This document shows positions 1 through 8,337 of a DNA stretch of 64,000 nt, in pieces. A program made the translations under genes and the position numbers. The DNA comes from PALSA-607 sp963825425 (GTDB lineage: Bacteria > Actinomycetota > Actinomycetes > Acidothermales > Acidothermaceae). The stretch's first letter is position 1, and the number at the start of each line of letters is the position of its first letter. The notes beneath the pieces were generated by a model. That model worked only from the letters and a program-made list of their open reading frames with translations. It was not told where the DNA came from and ran no database searches. Location: assembly GCA_963825425.1 (NCBI GenBank), contig CAWGTF010000011.1, positions 62,001-126,000 on the forward strand. Reading direction: 5' to 3'.

Positions 1-1668
1 AGCTCGCCCGCGTAGCGGATCAGGTCCTTGATCCCGAGCGCATCCTGATGCTGGAAGAGCAGGTCGTGCATCTCCCAGAAGGCACCCTGCGCGTCGGCGG
101 CTTCGGTCGCCTCGGCCGCGAGCTGTGCGTTCGGGTGCACGTCGGTCAGCGGCAAGTGCCGCCACACGTAGCGGATATCGCCGAACTCCGACAGCAGTTC
201 GCGCACGACCGGTTCGGCCTGCCCGCAGTACGGACACTCGAGATCGCCGTACTCGAGCAGTGTCACCAGCGACTCGTGGGGACCGCGGACGTGATCGCGC
301 TCCACGTCGATCGGGTCAGCGAGGTCGACGATTGCCTCCGACCTGCCGAGCAATGCAACGATGCGCTGGCGCGCTGGCAGCCGTTCGGTGATCCGGAAAA
401 GTGCCCACGTAACGAATGAGGCGACGACCGCTGCGGTCAGCACCCCGGCCTTGGCTTCCTGCAACTGCGAACCGGTGAACGCGAGCGACGCGATGAGCAG
501 CGAAACGGTGAATCCGATGCCGGCGATCGATCCAGCGCCGGCAACCGCCGCCCACCCAACCGGTGCGCGCACTGTGCGATGGGAAACGGTGGTGACGAGC
601 CACGACATGCCGGCGATGCCGATCGGCTTTCCGAGCACGTAGGCAACCACAATCCCGAGCGTGATCGGAGACTTGATTGCCGTCGACACGAAGTGCCCGG
701 AAATTGGAATGCCGGCGTTGGCGAGCGCGAACAAGGGGACGATGGCGTAGGTGGTCCATGGCGAAAACCGTTGCTGCAGGCGGTCGTTCGGTGAGATCGC
801 CGCCTCGACGCTCGCTCGGGCTTGCCGAGCGAGGTGTGCGGTCGGTTGCTCACGGAATTGCCGGAAACCTTCGGTGGCCCGGTCGAGGGCAGGCCGGCTT
901 GCCGAGTAGGCATAGGTGAGCAAGCCCATGACCAGGCCGACGACGACCGGGTCGACGCCAGATTTGAATAGCGCGAGCCAGGTCGCGGCGCCGAATACTG
1001 CGTACAGCTGCATGCGGTGCGGCAGCCTGAATGCGCGAATCGCGAGTGTGCAGGCGAACAACGCGAGCGCAATCAGCGAGCGGTGTCCAGCGCAGGTGCT
1101 TCGTGTACACGGTCGCGATGACGAGCAGCGCGACGATGTCGTCGACAACGACGACCGTGAGCATGAAAGCCCTTAGCCGGTCTGGAAAGCGTGGACCAAC
1201 CAGCGCGAGCATGCCGAGGGCGAATGCGGTGTCGGTCGACATCACCGTGCCCCAACCGTGCGCGCTGCTGCGGCCACCGTTGAAGGCGAGGTAGATCGCG
1301 ACTGGTACCACCATGCCGGCGACACCAGCGAGCAAGGGCAAGGTCATGCGCTTGCGTTCGCGTAACTCGCCGATATCGAATTCTCTGCGCGCTTCGAGGC
1401 CGACGACGAGGAAGAAGAACGTCATCAGGCCGTTGTTAACCCACCCACGTAGGTCTTGGTTCACCGTTCCGTGGCCGAACCGAATGGCGAACGTCGTGTG
1501 CCAGACGGTGTTGTACGTGTGGGCGTTGATATTGACCCAGATCAACGCCGCAATCGTGCCGGCTAGCAGGATCGCGGCGCCGCTGGTCTCGCTGCTCGAG
1601 AACGTACGCAGCGGCGCCCGCACATAGCGGTGCCATGGCGTCAGGGATGCCGTCTCGATCTCGGTCAC
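1..1668 (-). CDS. nhaA: Na+/H+ antiporter NhaA with C-terminal thioredoxin/DsbA-like domain (partial, frameshifted)
   Basis: Inner-membrane Na+/H+ antiporter fused to a thioredoxin-fold domain, an arrangement known in actinobacteria. The N-terminal part (1668 to about 1080) shows NhaA helices and motifs such as FFFLVVGLEARREF and the Asp pair in VVVVDDIVAL. Near 1080 the reading frame shifts and NhaA continues with FGAATWLALFKSGVDPVVVG and GSIAGIGFTVSLLIASLAF. The C-terminal domain follows with a redox motif CPYCG (about 224-238) and the DsbA-like stretch VWRHLPLTDVHPNAQLA. The start is GTG at 1668, overlapping the amidase stop (GTGA). The 3' end lies outside the window. The single frameshift is probably a sequence error. 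Confidence 0.9.
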
Positions 1669-2746
1669 CTGGTGAGAAAGGCGGTGAGGCCGGCGGCTAT
1701 TCCAGCGGCGATGCTCTGGCGATCGGTGGGGTTGGTGGCAATCGCCGCATCCCCGCTATTTCGCATATTGAGACATTCGATGGTGATGACCGGACCGTGC
1801 GAGAGGTTGACCGTGCCGGTCGTTGTCGTGTCGGGGTAATAGCCATTGGTGATGTACGTCGAGTACGGCATGCCGGTACACGCGTGGAATGTGTCGTGCA
1901 TGACGGTGGCGAGAATGCGTGATTGCGGTCGCGCCACCAGGATTCACGTTCGGGTTGTTGGGCGGCGGTTGCATGACGAAGAATCCGTGCCCGCCGGCCG
2001 GGCCGCCGTCCGCATGAATAGCGACGAATGCATTCGCGTGGGCGTCGTTGCCGATCTGCGCGCGGACCGTGATGCAGGGTCCGATGCTGGTGTCATTGGG
2101 CCGGGTGAAGATGACGGTCGCGCCTTCGGCCCGCAAGATCGCGGCCGCGCGATTCGCGACGTCCCAGGTGAATGCGTGCTCCGGATAGCCGGCTGTTCGT
2201 CGACGTTCCGGTGGTGTCGCACGCTTTGTAGACGCCATTGCCGGCGTACACCGTGGAGTTGATGGACGAACTGTTGTTCAGGTTGTGCCCGGGGTCGAGC
2301 ACGATGACCTTGCCCGTCAGTTTCTGCCCGGTCACCGGCCGGCGCAGTCGCCGTTGGATTCGGCACCTTGATCCCGACGGGCGGCTTTGGCGAACCCTGC
2401 CGCTGGCCGGGGGACGTCGAGGGGCGGACGTCGCGGGGTCGGGCGCTCGGGGTCGCGGTCGGCGTCGGCGACGGCAGCGCCGGGACCGGTGAAATGGCCG
2501 AATGGGTCGGCGGGGCAGCGGACGAGACCGCGCCGGCCGAGGTTGCCGCTTCTGACTGTGCCGGGGCCGTCGGGGCCGCTGCCGAGGATGCCGGCGCGGA
2601 ACCCGCTGCGGCAGAACTCGACCGCCGCCGAAGCTTGCTGGGAGGTCGGCCGGCTTCGACGAGGTCTTACAGGCCGCCAGCGCCGAAAAGGCCGCGATCG
2701 CGATGACGATCTTGGTGCGGCGGGCGGTGCGAATCCGTCGGGCCAT
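1665..2746 (-). CDS. N-acetylmuramoyl-L-alanine amidase, lipoprotein (frameshifted)
   Basis: Secreted or lipid-anchored amidase_3-type zinc peptidoglycan hydrolase, comparable to Rv3717 (Ami1), whose neighbours ybaB and recR are also next door here. ATG at 2746 opens a signal peptide with lipobox LAAC. A long Ala/Pro/Ser/Thr linker (about 2340-2630) follows. The catalytic domain shows VIVLDPGHN (first zinc His), YPEHAFTWDVA (zinc Glu) and VAIHADGG (second zinc His), then GPVITIECLNMRNSGDAA near the C-terminus. Four frame changes are needed, near 2630, 2340, 2205 and 1936. The protein is recognisable throughout, so I treat them as sequence errors. The stop overlaps the nhaA start. Confidence 0.8.
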
Positions 2747-2891
2747 ACCTCATGCTGCCACGCCGGGGCTGGTGGTCGGATGCCCGCACGTGCGTCGCGG
2801 ACCTGACACGCGCGTCCGCAAGACCCGGCAGCGTCACTGCTCCCGCGTAGGCTCGACACGACCCACACGAGCACGACGCAGGAGGGCACGC

Positions 2892-3242
2892 ATGACGTCA
2901 GGCGAGCTACCGAGCATGCAGCAACTCCTCCAGCAGGCGTCGCAGATGCAGCAGCAGCTGATGTCCGCTCAGGAGGAGCTGGCCCGCGAGCGCGTCGTTG
3001 GCGACGCGGGCGGTGGTCTCGTCAGCGCGACGGTCACGGGGGCGGGCGAACTCGTCGACTTGCGGATCGACCCGTTGGCCGTCGACCCGGCGGAGACGGA
3101 GACGTTGGCAGACCTCGTTCTCGCCGCCGTCCGAGCTGCGACTGGGCGGGCAGCCGCGTTGCAGGCGGCGAGGCTCGGCCCGCTGGCGCAGGGCTTTGGT
3201 GGCGGCAGTCTGCCGGGCGGCCTTCCCGGGCTCGGACTGTAG
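2892..3242 (+). CDS. ybaB: YbaB/EbfC-family nucleoid-associated protein
   Basis: Small DNA-binding nucleoid-associated protein of 116 aa, usual for the family. ATG at 2892 follows GGAGGG at 2880-2886. The N-terminus is a Gln/Met-rich helix (MQQLLQQASQMQQQ), followed by the conserved core GGGLVSATVTGAGELVDLRID and a Gly-rich tail. It sits 3 bp before recR, the standard ybaB-recR pair, which suggests co-transcription. The gene is intact. Confidence 0.95.
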   Translation: MTSGELPSMQQLLQQASQMQQQLMSAQEELARERVVGDAGGGLVSATVTGAGELVDLRIDPLAVDPAETETLADLVLAAVRAATGRAAALQAARLGPLAQGFGGGSLPGGLPGLGL

Positions 3243-3245
3243 AAC

Positions 3246-3845
3246 GTGTACGAAGGTGTCGTTCAAGACCTCATCGACGAGTTGGGCAAGTTGCCGAACG
3301 TCGGTCCGAAGAGCGCGCAACGCATCGCGTTCTACCTGCTCGCGGCCGATGCAGTCGACGTCAAGCGGCTGGCCCAGGTCCTGCTCGAGGTAAAGGAGAA
3401 GGTCCGGTTCTGCGAGATCTGCGGCAACGTCGCCGAGGAGGAGCAGTGCCGGATCTGCCGAGACCCGCGCCGCGACCTCACCGTGATCTGTGTGGTCGAG
3501 GAGTCCAAGGACGTCGTCGCCGTCGAGAAGACGCGGGAGTTCCGCGGCCGCTATCACGTGCTGGGCGGCGCGATCAGTCCGATCGAGGGCATCGGCCCTG
3601 ATGACCTACGGGTGCGCGAACTCATGACTAGGCTCGCTGATGGGACCGTGACCGAGCTGATCCTCGCGACCGACCCGAATCTCGAAGGCGAAGCCACGGC
3701 GACGTATTTGGCGCGGCTGGTGAAACCGATGGGATTGCGGGTAACCAGGTTGGCGAGCGGTCTGCCGGTCGGCGGCGATCTGGAGTACGCCGACGAAGTC
3801 ACGCTCGGCCGTGCGTTCGAGGGGAGGAGACAGATCGATGTCTGA
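3246..3845 (+). CDS. recR: Recombination mediator protein RecR
   Basis: RecR works with RecF/RecO to load RecA at gapped DNA. The 199 aa product is the normal length. It shows a helix-hairpin-helix (LPNVGPKSAQRIAF, residues 16-29), a C4 zinc finger with Cys56, Cys59, Cys68 and Cys71, a Toprim domain (VICVVEESKDVVAVE, then ATDPNLEGEATA) and a C-terminal Walker-B-like GGDLEYADEVTLGRAF. It starts at GTG 3246 just after ybaB. The stop overlaps the next gene by 8 bp, so the three genes form an operon. Intact. Confidence 0.97.
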   Translation: MYEGVVQDLIDELGKLPNVGPKSAQRIAFYLLAADAVDVKRLAQVLLEVKEKVRFCEICGNVAEEEQCRICRDPRRDLTVICVVEESKDVVAVEKTREFRGRYHVLGGAISPIEGIGPDDLRVRELMTRLADGTVTELILATDPNLEGEATATYLARLVKPMGLRVTRLASGLPVGGDLEYADEVTLGRAFEGRRQIDV

Positions 3846-4389
3846 GCTGGTCACCGACGGTCCAACGGACGATCTCAGCGATTTCGCTGCCGAGATCGCG
3901 GACCAGGTCGAGAGCTTCGTCATCGCGGTGCGCGAGGTCGCGCGCGGCGCGGAGCCGGGTGGTGCCGTGTCGATGCTGCTCCTGGAGGTGTCGCAGTTGC
4001 TGTTGGCCGGCGGCCGGCTCGGCGCGATCGGTGACGTCGTCCCCACCGAACGGTGGGAGCCCGACGCGGGTCCCGACCCCGACATCGATGAGTTGCGTGA
4101 GCGACTTGCTTCGCTGCTGTCGCCGATCGACCGCTACGTCGAGGTATTCGACCCCTACGAGACGCCGCCGAGTGCCGCCAACTTCGTGCTCTCCGACGAC
4201 CTTGCTGACGTCACGGGCGACCTGCTGCACGGCCTGCAGCACTACCAGGCCGGCCGCCCGATCGAGGCGCTGTGGTGGTGGCAGTTCTCCTACGTTTCGC
4301 ACTGGGGTACCCACGCCGGAGCAGCACTGCGCGCCCTTCAGTCCGTCGTTGCCCATGCCAGGCTGGACGTCGAGGGGCTGGGCGGGTAA
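3838..4389 (+). CDS. DUF5063-family protein
   Basis: Acidic 183 aa cytoplasmic protein of unknown function. It resembles the DUF5063 proteins encoded directly after recR in Streptomyces- and Frankia-type actinomycetes. ATG at 3838 lies inside the recR 3' end, preceded by GGGGAGGAGA, so translation is probably coupled to recR. Features seen are an N-terminal helix FAAEIADQVESFVIAVREVA, the segment ERWEPDAGPDPDIDELRERL and an aromatic block EALWWWQFSYVSHWGTHAG. No catalytic motif is visible. The position implies a link to recombination or repair, which is inference only. Confidence 0.8.
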   Translation: MSELVTDGPTDDLSDFAAEIADQVESFVIAVREVARGAEPGGAVSMLLLEVSQLLLAGGRLGAIGDVVPTERWEPDAGPDPDIDELRERLASLLSPIDRYVEVFDPYETPPSAANFVLSDDLADVTGDLLHGLQHYQAGRPIEALWWWQFSYVSHWGTHAGAALRALQSVVAHARLDVEGLGG

Positions 4390-4390
4390 G

Positions 4391-5179
4391 TCAGCTGGAC
4401 GCTGGTGCCGACGCAAGCTCACTGCTCGCGGCGGCTGAGCTGATCGGTGACGGGGACGCGGGGAGCGAAAAGGCGCTCTGAACGGGTGCGGTCGTCAGTG
4501 CGGTCAGTTCCAGCACGTTCGAGCGGAACTGAGCGCGGGTGAGAACGCCGGCGGCGCTGAAGCAGTACGTACCGGGCGAGACTGCGTCCGGCGCTGCGAT
4601 GACCGCGAAACACGACGACGCGGGAATCCCGTTCGCCGCCGGGCGCGGTGCTTCGGTCGAGACGGTGAGGTCGACACCCTGCGCCAGGGTGTCGAGGGTC
4701 GTGGTGAACAGGGCCTGCCCGGACGGGTTCACGTTCGCTGGCACCGGCTCGCCTGGTCCGGCCAGCGTCAGGCAGGTCGGCGTCCCGCCGGTGGGCAGGT
4801 TGCAGGTGTAGGTGCCCGTCGGGTCGACCTGGATCACGACGCGCCCGTCGGCCTCGCTGACGTCGAGCCGGGTGCTCGTCGGGGTGCGATAGGCGGTGAT
4901 GGTGCTAGCGCGGGGCGGATTGTCGGAGCTGTCGGCGGAGTAGGTCCCGGTGTATTGCGCGGCGCGGGCGATCGCGGCGATGGCTGCCAGTTGGGAGGCG
5001 GCGTTCGGTCCAGGCGAAGATGCGAGCAGGGACGCCGGGGCCGGCGGTGCGTGCGAATGGCTGGTGCACCCGGCACTGAGCGCCCAAACGGACCCCAGAA
5101 CGACCGCGAGAATCCCTACATCGAATCGCCAGAGCGACCTGCTGCGAGTGACTGCCGCCTCGCCCCGAAGCAAATCCAC
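4391..5179 (-). CDS. Putative secreted lipoprotein
   Basis: A 262 aa protein I do not recognise. The N-terminus is basic then hydrophobic (VGILAVVLGSVWAL) and ends in lipobox LSAGC, so it is probably a lipoprotein. The mature part is Ala/Ser/Pro/Thr-rich with four spaced Cys (YTCNLP, TPTCLTL, SSCFAVI, TYCFSAA) that could form two disulfides. The segment TAYRTPTSTRLDVSEADGRV resembles LppX/LprG-like folds only weakly. It converges on DUF5063 with 1 bp between the stops. The annotated start is GTG 5179. An internal GTG nearer the hydrophobic segment is possible. Confidence 0.65.
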   Translation of the reverse strand: MDLLRGEAAVTRSRSLWRFDVGILAVVLGSVWALSAGCTSHSHAPPAPASLLASSPGPNAASQLAAIAAIARAAQYTGTYSADSSDNPPRASTITAYRTPTSTRLDVSEADGRVVIQVDPTGTYTCNLPTGGTPTCLTLAGPGEPVPANVNPSGQALFTTTLDTLAQGVDLTVSTEAPRPAANGIPASSCFAVIAAPDAVSPGTYCFSAAGVLTRAQFRSNVLELTALTTAPVQSAFSLPASPSPISSAAASSELASAPASS

Positions 5180-5244
5180 AGGGTCAGGCTAACGGGCCCC
5201 GGTAGACTTACCCGCGGTCATCCCTGCCAAGGAGTTGTTTGCTC

Positions 5245-6514
5245 GTGGGCGTCGTCGTCCAAAAATACGGTGGCTCGTCCGTCGCCGACGCTGAGCGCAT
5301 CAAGAAGGTCGCGCAGCGGATCGTCGCGACCCGTAAGGACGGTCACGACGTGTGCGTCGTTGTGTCCGCGATGGGTGATGACACCGACAAGCTCCTCGAC
5401 CTCGCCGCGCAGGTCTCGCCAATGCCCCCGGCCCGCGAGCTGGACATGCTGCTCACGGCGGGTGAGCGCATCTCGATGGCGCTGCTCGCGATGGCGATCG
5501 CCAACCTCGGGATGAAGGCGCGGTCCTTCACCGGCAGCCAAGCGGGTGTGATCACCGACTCCAAGCACGGCCGGGCGCAGATCATCGACGTCACTCCCAG
5601 CCGGATTCGCGAGGCGCTCGATCAGGGCGACATTGCCATCGTCGCGGGCTTCCAGGGCGTGTCGCAGGACACCAAGGACGTCACAACCTTGGGTCGCGGC
5701 GGGTCTGACACCACGGCGGTGGCGTTGGCGGTCGCTCTGGGTGCCGACGTCTGCGAGATATATACGGACGTCGACGGGGTGTTCACCGCCGATCCGCGCA
5801 TCGTGCCGACAGCGCGCCGGATCGACCGGCTGTCTTACGAAGAAATGCTCGAGATGGCCGCAGCGGGCGCAAAGATCTTGCACTTGCGGTGTGTTGAGTA
5901 CGCCCGGCGTTACGCACTACCGATCCACGTCCGATCGTCGTTCTCGACGAAGCCCGGGACCTGGATCGTCGAGATCCCTGCGGAGGAAGCCATGGAAGCC
6001 CCGATCATCTCCGGCGTCGCACACGAGCGCGGCGAAGCGAAGATCACTGTGGTCGGGGTACCAGACAAGCCCGGCGAGGCCGCGCAGATCTTCACCGTGG
6101 TTGCCGACGCCGGTGTGAACATCGACATGATCGTGCAGAACGTCTCGTCCGTAGCGACCGGTCTCACAGACATCACCTTCACCCTGCCGGGTACTGATCT
6201 CGCGACGGCCGTTGCGCGCCTTGTCCCGTGCGCAGGCACAGATCGGATTTGAGTCGCTACAGTCCGACGACCAGATCGGCAAGTTGTCACTGGTGGGCGC
6301 CGGAATGCGGACCCATCCTGGTGTGACGGCGCGCTTCCTTACCGCATTGGCGGACGCCGGGATCAACGTCGAGATGATCTCAACGTCGCAGATTCGCATC
6401 TCTGTCGTCGTTCGTGAGGACGAGCTGCCGATGGCGGTCGCCGCCGTGCACAGTGCATTCGAGCTCGACACGCTCGACGACGTGGCAACCGTCTATGGGG
6501 GGACCGGGCGATGA
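5245..6514 (+). CDS. ask: Aspartate kinase (frameshifted)
   Basis: First enzyme of the aspartate family (Lys, Met, Thr and diaminopimelate). I choose GTG 5245 (VGVVVQKYGGSSVADAERI), because AAGGAG at 5229-5234 is well spaced from it. TTG 5239 is too close. Seen in order: the kinase domain with KYGGSS, TAGERISMALLAMAI and LGRGGSDTTAVALA, then two ACT regulatory domains (EAKITVVGVPDKPGEAAQ, then KLSLVGAGMRTHPGV). One frameshift near 6230 splits the second ACT domain. The stop overlaps asd by 4 bp (ATGA), so ask-asd is an operon. Feedback control by Lys/Thr is expected for the family but cannot be read from the sequence. Confidence 0.93.
5982..5994 (+). promoter_or_regulatory. Internal ribosome-binding site and ATG for an aspartokinase beta subunit
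   Basis: Inside ask, GGAGGAA at 5982-5988 precedes ATG 5992 by a few bases. Translation there would yield the C-terminal regulatory part beginning MEAPIISGVAHERGE. In Corynebacterium glutamicum and Bacillus subtilis the alpha and beta aspartokinase subunits arise from exactly this kind of in-frame internal start, at an equivalent position before the ACT domains. That the site is used here is inference. Confidence 0.6.
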
Positions 6515-7569
6515 GTGGCGCGGCTCGCGCGTACCGCGTGGGCGTCGTCGGGGCCACCGGGCAGGTCGGCGCGATGATGCGCCGGGTGCTCGCCGAGCGC
6601 GCGTTCCCGCTCTCCGAGCTCCGGTTCTTCGCCTCAGCCCGTTCGGCCGGCACCAGGTTGCCGTGGGCCGGGGTCGAGATCACCGTCGAGGACGCGGCTT
6701 TGGCTGACCCGTCCGGACTCGACATTGCACTGTTCTCCGCAGGCGCTGCGACGTCGCGGCTGCTCGCACCGAGGTTTGCTGCGGCGGGCGTGATGGTCAT
6801 CGACAACTCGTCCGCGTGGCGGATGGACCCCGATGTGCCGCTGATCGTCAGCGAGGTCAACCCGCTAGAGGTGCAGTCGGCGCGCAAGAGAATCATCGCC
6901 AACCCAAACTGCACGACGATGGCCGCGATGCCTGTGCTGAAGCCGCTGCACGACGAGGCGGGCCTCGTGCGCCTAGTCGTGAGCACCTATCAAGCGGTGT
7001 CCGGCGCAGGACTCGCCGGGGTTGACGAACTCGACAAGCAAGTTCGCCAGGTGGTCGATCGCGCGGCCGAGCTGACGCACGACGGATCCGCAGTGGAGTT
7101 CCCGACGCCGGTGAAGTTCGTGCAGCCGGTCGCGTTCAATGTGCTGCCACTGGCTGGATCCATCGTCGACGATGGGTCGTTCGAGACCGACGAGGAGCAG
7201 AAGCTCCGCAACGAGAGTCGCAAGATCCTGGGGATTCCGTCATTGCGCGTGTCGGGCACCTGCGTGCGGGTCCCGGTGTTCACCGGGCACTCGCTTTCGA
7301 TCAACGCCGAGTTCTCACGGGCCCTGCCGGTCGCGCGGGCTCTGGAGTTGCTCGCCGATGCGCCGGGCGTTGAGCTGACCGCCGTCCCCACTCCGTTGCA
7401 GGCCGCTGGGGCCGACCCCAGCTTCGTCGGCCGGGTGCGGCAAGACCCCGGGGTCGACGGTTCGCGCGGGCTCGCACTGTTCGTCAGCAACGACAACCTC
7501 CGCAAGGGCGCTGCGCTCAACGCCGTGCAGATCGCCGAGCTCGTCGCTGCGTCCCTCGCCGCCCGCTAG
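6511..7569 (+). CDS. asd: Aspartate-semialdehyde dehydrogenase
   Basis: NADPH-dependent reduction of aspartyl phosphate to aspartate semialdehyde, directly after aspartokinase in the pathway and in the operon. The 352 aa protein is intact. It has a Rossmann P-loop-like GVVGATGQVG near residues 11-20, the substrate stretch FSAGAATSR, the catalytic Cys134 in NPNCTTMAAMPVL and the base His in VPVFTGHSLSINAEF. ATG 6511 overlaps the ask stop. The last 53 bp overlap, in antisense, the end of the convergent XRE-type gene. Confidence 0.97.
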   Translation: MSGAARAYRVGVVGATGQVGAMMRRVLAERAFPLSELRFFASARSAGTRLPWAGVEITVEDAALADPSGLDIALFSAGAATSRLLAPRFAAAGVMVIDNSSAWRMDPDVPLIVSEVNPLEVQSARKRIIANPNCTTMAAMPVLKPLHDEAGLVRLVVSTYQAVSGAGLAGVDELDKQVRQVVDRAAELTHDGSAVEFPTPVKFVQPVAFNVLPLAGSIVDDGSFETDEEQKLRNESRKILGIPSLRVSGTCVRVPVFTGHSLSINAEFSRALPVARALELLADAPGVELTAVPTPLQAAGADPSFVGRVRQDPGVDGSRGLALFVSNDNLRKGAALNAVQIAELVAASLAAR

Positions 7570-8020
7570 CTCGCCGCCGTTCACTCGCGGCGTGTTGTTC
7601 GATGCGGTCGACCTCGCGCGCCTTTTGTGCACGTCGCCAATCCCGGTAGCCGCGGCTGCGGTCGAATGTGTACTCCGGCGTCTTCCCTTGGAACATCGGC
7701 CACCCATCGCCCCACCAGTCATCCTTCCCGTCACGCACATCAAGATGCGCGGGAAATCGCCGCCGACCGCGGTCGAGATACCTTGCTTGCTCGATGCTCT
7801 CCGGCTGAACTTCTCGCCCGTCGTCATCGACGACGATGAGATGGAGACCGACCGCGTCCAGAAGGCTTGCGAAGTGATCCAACCGTGTGAACTGTGGCGT
7901 GCATTCCGCCTTGGCTACGACGTGACGTGGCACGCCTGCGCGCATCGCGAGTTCGCGCTGACTGAGGTCCGCGATAGCACGCACGGAGCGAAGGTATCGA
8001 TCTGCCGGGAAGTCTTTCAC
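7517..8020 (-). CDS. XRE-family helix-turn-helix protein
   Basis: Probable DNA-binding regulator of about 167 aa if it starts at GTG 8020 (VKDFPADRYLRSVRAI). The Cro/CI-type HTH is LSQRELAMRAGVPRHVVAKAE at roughly residues 18-38, followed by LDHFASLLDAVGLHLIVVD. The C-terminal half is an unfamiliar Trp/Arg-rich domain with KDDWWGDGWPMFQGKTPEYTF and a very basic tail. The tail runs 53 bp into the 3' end of asd on the opposite strand. This is compact convergent packing or a missed stop caused by a frameshift. The open frame upstream of 8020 runs into the 27-bp repeats and is probably not coding. Confidence 0.65.
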   Translation of the reverse strand: MKDFPADRYLRSVRAIADLSQRELAMRAGVPRHVVAKAECTPQFTRLDHFASLLDAVGLHLIVVDDDGREVQPESIEQARYLDRGRRRFPAHLDVRDGKDDWWGDGWPMFQGKTPEYTFDRSRGYRDWRRAQKAREVDRIEQHAASERRRASGRRGTQRRARRSARR

Positions 8021-8120
8021 GAGGCAAGCGTGGCCTAGCGGCAAGCTCGGCGGGGCAACATCGGTCGCACTTGGACTAGCCGAGTTGCCGTTGTGGACAG
8101 CCGCGGGAGCACTCGTTGCG

Positions 8121-8288
8121 GCGCTTTGCTCTGCTCCCCTAGCGGAGCAGACCTGCACTGCTCCCCTACCGGAGCAGACCTGCACTGTCCCCTAGCAGAC
8201 CTGCCTGCTCCCCTAGCGCAGCAGACCTGCACTGCTCCCCTAGCGCAGCAGACCTGCACTGCTCCCCTAGCGCAGCAGAGCAAAGCGC
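8121..8288. repeat. Six tandem 27-bp units bounded by a 15-bp perfect inverted repeat
   Basis: Units begin at 8131, 8158, 8185 (a shortened 20-bp copy), 8205, 8232 and 8259 (incomplete). The unit starts CTGCTCCCCTAGCG and ends GCAGACCTGCA. Copies 1 and 2 contain a 7-bp stem, CTGCTCC/GGAGCAG, around a 6-nt loop, and later copies keep a 5-bp stem. The whole block is bracketed by GCGCTTTGCTCTGCT (8121-8135) and its exact reverse complement at 8274-8288, so it could fold into one large multi-hairpin structure. It fills the gap between the S9 peptidase stop (8338) and the XRE gene start (8020). Nothing else is seen in that 317-bp gap. Confidence 0.9.
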
Positions 8289-8337
8289 TGCGAAGAGAGT
8301 TCCCGGACTGGGCGCTCGCGCGCCTGGCCGCTGGTAC

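Noticed and set aside
5239..5244. TTG 5239 as the aspartokinase start
   Set aside because: It lies only 4 bp after the Shine-Dalgarno sequence, while GTG 5245 has normal spacing and gives the family N-terminus.
8131..8280. Tandem units as a CRISPR array
   Set aside because: Units are contiguous, with no unique spacers between repeats, and no cas genes are nearby.
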